DNA of 64,000 bases, from NCBI RefSeq assembly GCF_023091225.1, contig NZ_JAHWXM010000001.1, positions 310,001 through 374,000 on the forward strand, read 5' to 3'. The DNA comes from Microbacterium galbinum. Its GTDB lineage: Bacteria > Actinomycetota > Actinomycetes > Actinomycetales > Microbacteriaceae. Below the pieces are notes generated by a model, which was not told the DNA's origin, did no database searches, and saw only the letters and a program-made list of their open reading frames with translations. The position numbers were made by a program, and so were the translations under genes. Shown here piece by piece: positions 54,089 through 61,781 of the stretch; position 1 is the first letter of the stretch, and every line of letters begins with the position of its first letter.

Positions 54089-56530
54089 TCAGACCAGCGT
54101 GCGTCCGATACTGCCGATGACACCATCCGTCGGCTGACCCGAGGCGTCGCGTCGAGCTCCGGACTCGGGCAGCTTCCGTACGGCGCCGGTGGGGTCGACG
54201 GCCTGCGCGGGGCTGGCCCCGACCCAGGCCACCGTCAGCCGGTCCTCACCCTTCAGGAAGGCGTGCGCGCGCACGCCGCCCGTGGCGCGACCCTTCGACG
54301 GGTACTCCTCGAACGACGACACCTTCGCGCGCCCCGCATCGGTGCCGGGAAGGATGCTGTCGGCGCCCGAGACCGTCGCCACGACGGCATCCGATCCCGC
54401 GCCGACGACGCCGAAGAAGAGCACGGATGCGCCCGCCCCGAGCTTCACGCCGGCCATGCCGCCTGCGGGGGCGCCCTGCGGGCGCACGGCCGAGGCCGAG
54501 AAGCGCAGCAGTTGGGCGTCGGTGGTGACGAACACCACCTCGGAGTCGTCGGGTGCGTCCGCGGCACCCACGACGCAGTCCCCGGCCTTCATCCCGATGA
54601 CCTCGACGTCCGGACGCACCGGAATCGAGGTCGGGACGATGCGCTTCACCGTTCCCTGCGCCGTCCCCAGCGCGATCGGGGTCTCGCTGTCGAATCGAAC
54701 GAATCCGAGGATGCGTTCCCCGCGGGTGGTGATCCCGAGGTAGTCGCGCAGCGGCGTGCCTGCGGCGAGCTGCACCGAGCTGGACGGCACCGAGGGCAGG
54801 TCGACGGGGGAGAAGCGCACCACGCGCCCGGCACTCGTCAGCGCGCCGATCTCCGCCCGCACCGTCGTCTCGACCGTCGCGAGGATCGCATCGTGCTTGC
54901 TGCGGCGCGCGGGAACCGTGAGCTCCTGTCCGTCGACGAGGTCGACCCGCACCGCGCGCCCGGTCGTCGACAGCACGAGGACGGTCGGCGCATCCGCGAT
55001 CTGCAGGTCGACGGCGCCCTTCGTCGCGCGGGGCTTCGGCGGTGCGGCGTTCATGAGCAGCGTGCGGCGGGGGGTGCCGTAGGCGTCCGCGGCGGCGTCG
55101 AGTTCGGTGGCGACCGCCTGACGCAGCAGCGCGTCGCTGCCGAGGAGCTCGCGGAGCGCCGCGATGTCGGCGAGGAGCGCGTCGCGCTCGGCTTCGAGTT
55201 CGATGCGCGAGAACTTGGTGAGTCGACGCAGTCGAAGCTCGAGGATGTACTCGGCCTGGAGCTCGCTGAGATCGAACACGTCGCGCAGCTTGGTGCGGGC
55301 CTGCTCGGAGTCGTCGGACGATCGGATGACCTGGATGACCTCGTCGATGTCGAGGATCGCGATCAGGAGGCCCTCGACGAGGTGCAGGCGCTCTTCGCGC
55401 CGCGCCAGACGGTAGCGGCTGCGGCGGGTGATGACCTCGAGCCGGTGGGCCACGTAGACGCTGAGCATCTCCTTGAGGCCGAGCGTGCGGGGCTGGCCGT
55501 CGACGAGGGCGACGTTGTTGATGTTGAACGAGTCCTCGAGCGGGGTCAGGCGATAGAGCTGCTCGAGCACGGCGTTCGGATCGAACCCGGTCTTGATGCC
55601 GATCGCGACGCGCAGGCCGTGATTGCGGTCGGTGAGGTCGGTGACGTCGCTGATGCCCTGGAGCTTCTTGGCCTGGACAGCATCGCGGATCTTCTCGATC
55701 AGCCGCTCGGGGCCGACCATGTAGGGCAGCTCCGAGACGATGATGCCGGTGCGACGCGGGCCCAGGGGCTCGATCGAGACCTTCCCGCGCACCTTGAGCG
55801 CGCCGCGACCGGTCGTGTAGGCGTCCTTCACACCATCGAGGCCCATGAGGACCCCGCCGGAGGGGAAGTCCGGTCCCGGCACGTACTCCATGAGCTCTTC
55901 GGTCGTCGCGTCCGGGTTCTCGAGCAGGTGCGTCGCGGCGGCCACGACCTCGATCAGGTTGTGCGGCGCCATGTTGGTCGCCATACCCACGGCGATACCG
56001 CTCGCGCCGTTGACCAGGAGGTTGGGGAACGCGGCGGGCAGCACGGCCGGCTGCTGGAACTGGCCGTCGTAGTTGGGGATGAAGTCGACGACGTCTTCAT
56101 CGAGGTTCTCGGTGAGGGCGAGTGCGGAAGCGGCGAGGCGCGCCTCCGTGTAGCGGGCGGCCGCGGGACCGTCGTCCAGGGAGCCGAAGTTGCCGTGCCC
56201 GTCGACGAGCGGCACGCGGAGGGCGAAGTCCTGGGCGAGGCGCACCAGTGCGTCGTAGATCGCCGAGTCACCGTGCGGGTGCAGCTTTCCCATCACCTCG
56301 CCGACGACGCGGGCGCTCTTGACGTGTCCGCGGTCGGGGCGCAGCCCCATCTCGGCCATCTGGTACAGGATTCGGCGCTGCACCGGCTTGAGGCCGTCGC
56401 GGGCGTCGGGGAGGGCGCGCGAGTAGATCACGGAGTACGCGTACTCGAGGAAGGACCCCTGCATCTCGCTGGAGAGATCGATGTCCTGGATGCGCTCCTC
56501 GACGGGCTCGGGCGGCGGCGTTTTCGGCAT
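54089..56530 (-). CDS. parC: Topoisomerase IV subunit A (GyrA-like)
   Basis: 813 residues. Breakage-reunion domain with [19 protein letters not shown], the quinolone-determining region [12 protein letters not shown] (S89 and D93 unaltered) and the catalytic tyrosine Y127 in [10 protein letters not shown], then a coiled coil and a C-terminal beta-pinwheel. The pinwheel lacks an obvious GyrA-box (QRRGGKG), which favours ParC over GyrA. Partners ParE. The end of the gene is duplicated at 53080-53173. Confidence 0.92.
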   Translation of the reverse strand: MPKTPPPEPVEERIQDIDLSSEMQGSFLEYAYSVIYSRALPDARDGLKPVQRRILYQMAEMGLRPDRGHVKSARVVGEVMGKLHPHGDSAIYDALVRLAQDFALRVPLVDGHGNFGSLDDGPAAARYTEARLAASALALTENLDEDVVDFIPNYDGQFQQPAVLPAAFPNLLVNGASGIAVGMATNMAPHNLIEVVAAATHLLENPDATTEELMEYVPGPDFPSGGVLMGLDGVKDAYTTGRGALKVRGKVSIEPLGPRRTGIIVSELPYMVGPERLIEKIRDAVQAKKLQGISDVTDLTDRNHGLRVAIGIKTGFDPNAVLEQLYRLTPLEDSFNINNVALVDGQPRTLGLKEMLSVYVAHRLEVITRRSRYRLARREERLHLVEGLLIAILDIDEVIQVIRSSDDSEQARTKLRDVFDLSELQAEYILELRLRRLTKFSRIELEAERDALLADIAALRELLGSDALLRQAVATELDAAADAYGTPRRTLLMNAAPPKPRATKGAVDLQIADAPTVLVLSTTGRAVRVDLVDGQELTVPARRSKHDAILATVETTVRAEIGALTSAGRVVRFSPVDLPSVPSSSVQLAAGTPLRDYLGITTRGERILGFVRFDSETPIALGTAQGTVKRIVPTSIPVRPDVEVIGMKAGDCVVGAADAPDDSEVVFVTTDAQLLRFSASAVRPQGAPAGGMAGVKLGAGASVLFFGVVGAGSDAVVATVSGADSILPGTDAGRAKVSSFEEYPSKGRATGGVRAHAFLKGEDRLTVAWVGASPAQAVDPTGAVRKLPESGARRDASGQPTDGVIGSIGRTLV

Positions 56531-56574
56531 GGGGTTCCTGAGGGCGTGCGGGAGCCTGTGTCAGACTGGCTCGG

Positions 56575-57696
56575 GTGTCCCTCATGCTACCGTCCGAGTC
56601 CGCGTCAGCCCGGAGCATCGTCGGGGTGGCGGACAACGTGTTCTCCGCGTTGAGCGGCGATGCCGGGCGTCTTCCCCGAGCCTCGTCGGTCGTGCTCGTC
56701 GTGATCGACGGCCTCGGTGCCATCGGACTGCGCGCGCACGCCGGTCATGCGCGCAACCTGACGGCGCAGATGACCAAGCGCGACGTCGCGACATCGGTGT
56801 TCCCCTCGACGACCGCCTCCGCATTGACGAGCATCCTCACCGGTGTCTGGCCGGGCGAGCACGGTCTGATGGGCTACCGCGTCGTCGACCCGGATCGCGA
56901 CCTTCTCGTCAATCAGCTCACGGGATGGGAGAGTGAGGGGCTCGACCCCGCGACCTGGCAGATGGCTCCGACGATCTTCGAGCGTGCGGCAGCGACCGGG
57001 CACGGGGCGTTCGCGGTCGGACTCGCCGCCTATGCGCAGAGCGGATTCACCCGAGCGACGATGCGCGGCGCCGCCTTCGCTGCGGAGGCGCGTGCGGCCG
57101 ATCGCGTGCGTCTCGCCTACGCCCTCGCCGAACAGAACCCCGGTTCCCTGGTCTACTGCTACTTGCCCGAGGTCGACAAGGCGGGGCACAAGCACGGGAT
57201 GGCCTCCGCGGAGTGGCTGGCCGCGCTCGAGGACGTCGATGCCGCACTCTCCGCGCGCGTGCCGTCCGGCGTGGGAGTGCTGGTCACGTCGGATCACGGC
57301 ATGATCGATGTTCCCGAACGGCGGCAGATCGTTCTCGACGAGGCTCATCTGACGGGTGTCCGGCACGTCGGGGGAGAGCCGCGCATGCTCCACGCCTATC
57401 TCGACCCCGCAGCCGACCCCGAGGAGGTCATCGCCCGGTGGCGCTCCGACCTCGCGGGCCTCGCCGACGTCGCCTCACGGGATGAGGCGATCGCCGCGGG
57501 CCTGTTCGGACCGCGGGTCGCGGATGCCGCGGCGGCGCGCATGGGCGACCTGCTCGCCGTCCCACGGGGGAACGGTGCGATCTACGACGGCACTGCCGCC
57601 GATCAACGCGGTCGCGGCATGGTGGGACAGCACGGCGGACTCACTCCCGAGGAGCGTCAGGTTCCGCTGATCGGGCTCGGTGCGTTCGCGCACTGA
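56575..57696 (+). CDS. Alkaline phosphatase-family nucleotide pyrophosphatase/phosphodiesterase
   Basis: 373 residues. The metal-binding order is visible: VVIDGLGAIG (first Asp), the nucleophile Thr in FPSTTASALTSIL, DKAGHKHG, TSDHGMID and the final GQHGGLTP. Such enzymes cleave phosphodiester or pyrophosphate bonds; no signal peptide is seen, so it is probably cytoplasmic. CAGACT (56562-56567) lies 7 bases before GTG 56575. Divergent from parC. Confidence 0.9.
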   Translation: MSLMLPSESASARSIVGVADNVFSALSGDAGRLPRASSVVLVVIDGLGAIGLRAHAGHARNLTAQMTKRDVATSVFPSTTASALTSILTGVWPGEHGLMGYRVVDPDRDLLVNQLTGWESEGLDPATWQMAPTIFERAAATGHGAFAVGLAAYAQSGFTRATMRGAAFAAEARAADRVRLAYALAEQNPGSLVYCYLPEVDKAGHKHGMASAEWLAALEDVDAALSARVPSGVGVLVTSDHGMIDVPERRQIVLDEAHLTGVRHVGGEPRMLHAYLDPAADPEEVIARWRSDLAGLADVASRDEAIAAGLFGPRVADAAAARMGDLLAVPRGNGAIYDGTAADQRGRGMVGQHGGLTPEERQVPLIGLGAFAH

Positions 57697-57707
57697 ACCC
57701 ACGAGCG

Positions 57708-58793
57708 TCACTCGTCGGTGCGCGCTCCGAAGACGATCTCGTCCCAGGATGGCATCGCGTTCCGGCGCCGCTTCCGCGAGGAGGATTCGTTCGAATCGGA
57801 GGGGTCACGCGGGGACGGGGGAGCATCCGCGCGGGGCTCGTCGGACTGCTCCGGCTCGAAGGCGTCCTCGAAGAGCGCGATCAGGTTGCGATCCGGCTCG
57901 TCGTCGGTGGTTGCGGCCGGCGGGCTCTGCTCAGCAGTCGGCGCGTCGTCGATGGCCGGCGAAGCCTCGCGCTGTCCGCGGCGACGACGGAGCGCCTCCA
58001 GCAGATCGGCCGTCTCGGGATTCGTGCTCTGCGTCTCGGGCGCGCGATTGATCGCCGCGGCCTGCGCCGCCGCGTTCGATCGTTCGGGAGCGGACGGCTC
58101 CTCGACGGAGACCTCGGGCGCCGGCACGAGACGCGGGCCGAACGCTCCGGAGTCGAACCGGCTGTCGTCCTTGTAGGGCGAGGAGGTGCGGTCGGACTCC
58201 ACGGCGCGCAGACGCGGGATCAGCCCGTCGGGGAGGGACCCCTGGCGGGAGAGCTGGGTGGCGTCGGCGTTCAGGGGCGACAGAGCGCTGCGGCGGGGAT
58301 CGAAGCTCCACCGCGCGTCGTGATCGACCTCGTTCGCCGTGAACTCCAGCTTGATGATCCAGCCGGACTCCTCTTTCCAGCTCGCCCAACGCTCGGCGGT
58401 CGCCGCGACATCGGAGAGCTTGGCGCGGATGGCCGTGCCGAACGTGGGCTGCGCGTCGGGTTCGACTTCGCTGCCGATCAGCACGGGGACGGCGAGCGCC
58501 TGTCCGATGACGTGCTCGCGCTCGGCGAGCACCGGCGCCTCGAAGCGTACGACGTCGTCGACGCTGATTCCGAGCAGCGCGGACACTTCGGATGCCGTGA
58601 GACCGGCGCGGATCTGCGCCTGGATGTCGCGCGGGCTGGCGGCGAGCTTCTGGGCGGCCGGTTCGGCCTGCCGGGTCGCCCTGCGCAGCTCCCGCTGCAG
58701 CACGTCGTCGATGGCCAGCGCGAACCGCTCGCCAGACTCGGTCGCGAGCACGAGGACTCCTGCCTCGGTGCCGACGATGGTGACGTTTTCCAT
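57708..58793 (-). CDS. sepH: Septation protein SepH
   Basis: 361 residues. The N-terminal DUF3071 domain (1-170) holds a helix-turn-helix-like segment GLTASEVSALLGISVDDVV at 64-82, then a disordered acidic middle and the conserved C-terminal tail NAMPSWDEIVFG. In Streptomyces SepH binds FtsZ and stimulates filament assembly. ATG 58793 is chosen over an in-frame upstream ATG because it begins the conserved domain. The gene order next to DUF4193 and dut is conserved in actinobacteria. Confidence 0.9.
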   Translation of the reverse strand: MENVTIVGTEAGVLVLATESGERFALAIDDVLQRELRRATRQAEPAAQKLAASPRDIQAQIRAGLTASEVSALLGISVDDVVRFEAPVLAEREHVIGQALAVPVLIGSEVEPDAQPTFGTAIRAKLSDVAATAERWASWKEESGWIIKLEFTANEVDHDARWSFDPRRSALSPLNADATQLSRQGSLPDGLIPRLRAVESDRTSSPYKDDSRFDSGAFGPRLVPAPEVSVEEPSAPERSNAAAQAAAINRAPETQSTNPETADLLEALRRRRGQREASPAIDDAPTAEQSPPAATTDDEPDRNLIALFEDAFEPEQSDEPRADAPPSPRDPSDSNESSSRKRRRNAMPSWDEIVFGARTDE

Positions 58794-58900
58794 GCGAATG
58801 CCCCTCTGATGGGTGTGCATTCATGGTGTCACGCGTGGCCCGGTTCGGGCGGGAATACCGTGGGCGCGCCGCGAGTTTGCTCTGTCGATCGCACCGGCAT

Positions 58901-58929
58901 TTGCGAAATGCCTCTCGGTCATGCAAACT
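58901..58929 (+). promoter_or_regulatory. Candidate promoter of the DUF4193 gene
   Basis: TTGCGA (58901-58906), 17 bases, CAAACT (58924-58929), giving a leader of about 55 bases. It lies in the gap between divergent sepH and DUF4193. Confidence 0.45.
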
Positions 58930-58991
58930 ATGGCCGCCGAATACCCGACGGCGCACCACCACTCGCACCATGAATGTGGAGATCTAACCGC

Positions 58992-59285
58992 ATGGCAACC
59001 GACTACGACGCCCCCCGTAAGAGCGAAGACGACTCCGAGTCGATCGAAGCCCTGAAGGAGCGCGTTCCCGACAAGCTCTCCGGATCGACCGGAGACGAGG
59101 ACGCCGACAACCCGTCCAGCTTCGACCTCCCCGGAGCCGACCTCTCCGACCTCGAGCTGGACGTCGTCGTGCTGCCCGCGCAGCAGGACGAGTTCACGTG
59201 CATGAGCTGTTTCCTCGTGAAGCACCGCTCGCAGCTCGACCACGAAGAGGCCGCAGGCCCGATCTGCAAGGAATGCGCGGCCTGA
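58992..59285 (+). CDS. DUF4193 zinc-knuckle protein
   Basis: 97 residues: an acidic N-terminal half and a C-terminal zinc knuckle with C70, C73, C92 and C95 (FTCMSCF and ICKECAA). It is a conserved, abundant actinobacterial protein of unknown function, always near sepH and dut. Cytoplasmic. The ATG at 58992 has GGAGATCTAA upstream. Confidence 0.9.
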   Translation: MATDYDAPRKSEDDSESIEALKERVPDKLSGSTGDEDADNPSSFDLPGADLSDLELDVVVLPAQQDEFTCMSCFLVKHRSQLDHEEAAGPICKECAA

Positions 59286-59304
59286 CGGCTCAGCGCGACG
59301 AATC

Positions 59305-59336
59305 ACGCGCCCCGACCCTCGCGGTCAGGGGCGCGT
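59305..59336. terminator. Terminator between DUF4193 and DUF3093
   Basis: ACGCGCCCC with GACC (59305-59317) pairs with GGTC and GGGGCGCGT (59323-59336), one bulged base, followed by a T-rich stretch. Serves the two convergent genes. Confidence 0.75.
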
Positions 59337-59374
59337 TGTCGTTTGTGCCTGGTACTCGATCGCGGGCGGCGCGC

Positions 59375-59839
59375 TCAGCGCTGCGCGGTGCGGATGGCCG
59401 CGGCGAGGCGGTCGGGAGTGCGGGTGGAGACCGTCCAGGCGGTCACCGGGTCGGCGGGATCGTCGTTCGGGACGACCACGATGCCGTCGATGCCGCCGCG
59501 GATCAGGTGCCATCCGCGAGCGGGCAGTCCGGTTCCTCGGGCGTCCTTCGCATCGTCGCCCGTGAGCGCGAGCGGAGCACCCAGATGGGCGACGTCGATG
59601 TGTGCACGGCCGGCGCGGAGCACCCCGTCCTCGACCGAGACGACCGGGGTGATGAGGATGAAGAGCGCCACGAGGAGCGCCGACACGACTGCTCCGGCGA
59701 CGAGCGCGACCGTCGCGCCGACCGGGACGAAGATGAGTGCCACCATGGGGCCGGCGAGCGCGACCGTGACCAGGAGCCGCAGGCTCGGCGAGAGCCGCTC
59801 GCGGTAGCGCGATCGTGCGTCGGTGGTGGGGTTCTGCAT
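59375..59839 (-). CDS. DUF3093 membrane protein
   Basis: 154 residues: two membrane helices (about 25-43 and 46-66) and a C-terminal cytoplasmic domain with LPARGWHLIRGGIDGIVVVP. Actinobacterial DUF3093 family, function unknown, always beside dut. ATG 59839 lies only 12 bases from the divergent dut GTG; an in-frame ATG at 59848 would overlap the dut -10 even more. Its promoter must lie inside dut. Confidence 0.85.
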   Translation of the reverse strand: MQNPTTDARSRYRERLSPSLRLLVTVALAGPMVALIFVPVGATVALVAGAVVSALLVALFILITPVVSVEDGVLRAGRAHIDVAHLGAPLALTGDDAKDARGTGLPARGWHLIRGGIDGIVVVPNDDPADPVTAWTVSTRTPDRLAAAIRTAQR

Positions 59840-59845
59840 TAGCCT
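59840..59845 (+). promoter_or_regulatory. -10 element of dut
   Basis: TAGCCT, 6 bases before the dut GTG, gives a leaderless transcript. It directly abuts the divergent DUF3093 start codon. Confidence 0.6.
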
Positions 59846-59851
59846 CATGGG

Positions 59852-60304
59852 GTGACCGATTCCGTTGATGTCCCCATTATCGCCGCTCAGCCGCCGGTCT
59901 ATGCGCATCCCGGCGATGCCGGCGCGGACCTGACGGCCGCGGAGGCCGTGCGCCTCGAGCCGGGCGAGCGCGCGCTGGTGGCCACGGGTGTGCGCATCGC
60001 GCTGCCGGACGGCTACGCCGCCTTCGTCGTGCCGCGCAGCGGACTCGCGGCGAAGCACGGCATATCGATCGTGAACTCGCCGGGAACCGTCGACGCGGGC
60101 TATCGGGGTGAGATCAAGGTGAGTCTGATCAACACCGACACCCGCAGCGCGTACGATGTGGCGGTCGGCGATCGTATCGCGCAGCTGATCATCATGCCGG
60201 TGACGCGTGCCGTGTTCCACCCGGTCGACGAACTGCCCGAGAGCGTTCGCGGCGAGGGCGGATTCGGATCCACCGGATATCAGGCAGGGAAGAGCAATGA
60301 CTGA
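59852..60304 (+). CDS. dut: dUTP diphosphatase
   Basis: 150 residues with all five trimeric dUTPase motifs: GDAGADLTA, PRSGLAAKHG, GTVDAGYRGEIKV, GDRIAQLII and the C-terminal RGEGGFGSTG that closes over the nucleotide. It hydrolyses dUTP to dUMP, keeping uracil out of DNA and feeding thymidylate synthesis. GTG 59852 lies 6 bases after TAGCCT. Overlaps the DUF3710 gene by 8 bases. Confidence 0.96.
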   Translation: MTDSVDVPIIAAQPPVYAHPGDAGADLTAAEAVRLEPGERALVATGVRIALPDGYAAFVVPRSGLAAKHGISIVNSPGTVDAGYRGEIKVSLINTDTRSAYDVAVGDRIAQLIIMPVTRAVFHPVDELPESVRGEGGFGSTGYQAGKSND

Positions 60305-60884
60305 CAACACCCCCACTCCCCAGGAGTCCGCACCGCTGAACCGTGCCGTCGACGGCCCCTTCGACGACTCCGAGGCGAATCCGGTCCGGCCCTACATCGA
60401 CCTCGGCGGCATCAAGATCCTGCCGCGCGAGGGCCTCAACCTCCGCCTCGAGGTCGAGGAGCAGTCCAAGCGCATCGTCGCCGTCGGTCTCGACTACGCG
60501 GATTCCTCGCTGCAGGTGCAGCCCTTCGCGGCGCCTCGCTCCGGCGGACTCTGGGACGAGACCCGGGTCCAGCTCCGTGACCAGGTCAAGGCCCAGGGCG
60601 GCCGCGTCGAAGAGCGCGAAGGCTCTCTCGGCAAGGAGCTGCTGGCGGAGGTGCCCGCCGCCGCGAACGAGGGCAGCGGGCTCCGCCTCGCGCGCTTCAT
60701 CGGAATCGACGGTCCGCGGTGGTTCCTGCGCGGCGTGATCGGCGGTGCCGCGGCATCCGACCCCGACGCCGCCGCGAAGGTCGAGGATCTCTTCCGTTCG
60801 ATCGTCGTCGTGCGCGGCGGCTCGCCCATGCCGCCTCGCGACCTCATTCCGCTGAAGATGCCGGCCACGCCGGGATCGGCGTGA
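60297..60884 (+). CDS. DUF3710 protein
   Basis: 195 residues, soluble. Opens with PYIDLGGIKILPREGLNLR and closes with FRSIVVVRGGSPMPPRDLIP, the two conserved ends of the actinobacterial DUF3710 family. No function is established; the conserved link to dut suggests nucleotide or membrane housekeeping. Coupled to the next gene by a GTGA overlap. Confidence 0.9.
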   Translation: MTDNTPTPQESAPLNRAVDGPFDDSEANPVRPYIDLGGIKILPREGLNLRLEVEEQSKRIVAVGLDYADSSLQVQPFAAPRSGGLWDETRVQLRDQVKAQGGRVEEREGSLGKELLAEVPAAANEGSGLRLARFIGIDGPRWFLRGVIGGAAASDPDAAAKVEDLFRSIVVVRGGSPMPPRDLIPLKMPATPGSA

Positions 60885-61627
60885 GCGGGGCGGCCCCGCA
60901 GGGCGACCGCGAGCAGTCGGCCTCGGAGATCCTCGGCGCGGCGCTCAGCGGAGCGGCGCGCCGCGCCGGTGTCGACCCCGCCGAGGGTGCGAACACGCAC
61001 ACGGTCGTCTGGTCGGCGATCGGCGGATGGCGCGGGATCCTCGAGTCCGTGCTGCCCAGTCTGGCGTTCGTCGTTCTGTTCACGATCCGCCCCGAGCCGC
61101 TCATCCTCGCCCTCGGGGTGTCGGTGGGGCTCGCCGCCGTGTTCACGATCGTCCGTCTCGTGCAGAAGTCGCCGCCGTCCGCGGCGATCGGCGGGCTGGT
61201 GGCCGCGGGTGCGGCCGCCGCACTGGCGCTGATCACCGGGCGCGGGCAGGACAACTTCGTGCCCGGGCTGATCACGAACGCCGCGTACGGCACGGTCCTG
61301 CTCGTCACCGCACTCATCGGCTGGTCGCTCATCGGCATCGCCGCGGGCTTCCTCATGGGGGAGGGGATGGCGTGGCGTCAGGATCGTCGCAAGCGTCGCG
61401 CGTTCCTCTGGCTCGGCGTGGCCTGGTCGGCCCTCTTCTTCGCGCGCCTCGCCGTGCAGCTCCCGCTGTACCTCGCGGGCGAGGTGACGGCGCTGGGCAC
61501 GCTCAAGCTGATCATGGGGCTGCCGCTGTTCGCGCCGATGGTCGCCGTGACGTGGCTCGTCGTGCGCGCGCTGTACCCGCCGGAGAAGCGTGAGGCGCAG
61601 GCGGCGGAGACCACGTCCGAGGCGTGA
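60881..61627 (+). CDS. DUF3159 membrane protein
   Basis: 248 residues with about five to six helices (from residue 55), including GGWRGILESVLPSLAFVVLF and GLPLFAPMVAVTWLVVRALY. A conserved actinobacterial family of unknown function, last in the dut operon. Starts with GTG inside the previous stop. The palindrome of aconitase begins 3 bases after its stop. Confidence 0.88.
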   Translation: MSGAAPQGDREQSASEILGAALSGAARRAGVDPAEGANTHTVVWSAIGGWRGILESVLPSLAFVVLFTIRPEPLILALGVSVGLAAVFTIVRLVQKSPPSAAIGGLVAAGAAAALALITGRGQDNFVPGLITNAAYGTVLLVTALIGWSLIGIAAGFLMGEGMAWRQDRRKRRAFLWLGVAWSALFFARLAVQLPLYLAGEVTALGTLKLIMGLPLFAPMVAVTWLVVRALYPPEKREAQAAETTSEA

Positions 61628-61630
61628 TAG

Positions 61631-61654
61631 ATTTATCTTGACATCAAGATAAAT
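61631..61654. promoter_or_regulatory. Palindromic operator upstream of aconitase
   Basis: ATTTATCTTGA (61631-61641), CA, TCAAGATAAAT (61644-61654): perfect 11-bp arms, AT-rich in a GC-rich context. TTGACA (61638-61643) lies inside it. The shape resembles MarR-type sites, including the TamR regulator of aconitase in Streptomyces. Confidence 0.7.
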
Positions 61655-61703
61655 TGCAGGGCTTCTGCCTGGAGGGTCGAAGGCGCAGACTGGTTAGGTC
61701 CGC

Positions 61704-61760
61704 CTTGCTAGCCCCGGCCCCTCCCAGGCGAGCAAGATGGAATCGCCTGTCGCTTCCATC
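61704..61760 (+). promoter_or_regulatory. Two hairpins in the aconitase leader
   Basis: CTTGCT (61704-61709) pairs with AGCAAG (61731-61736), extended by GCC/GGC; then GATGGAA (61736-61742) pairs with TTCCATC (61754-61760). Both lie just before the ribosome site AGAAGGAGA, so mRNA structure could affect translation. Confidence 0.4.
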
Positions 61761-61781
61761 AGATCAGAAGGAGACGGAATC

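Noticed and set aside
54089..56530. parC as gyrA
   Set aside because: No GyrA-box is visible in the C-terminal domain, and the pair is not next to dnaA/recF; topoisomerase IV fits better, although the two families are close.
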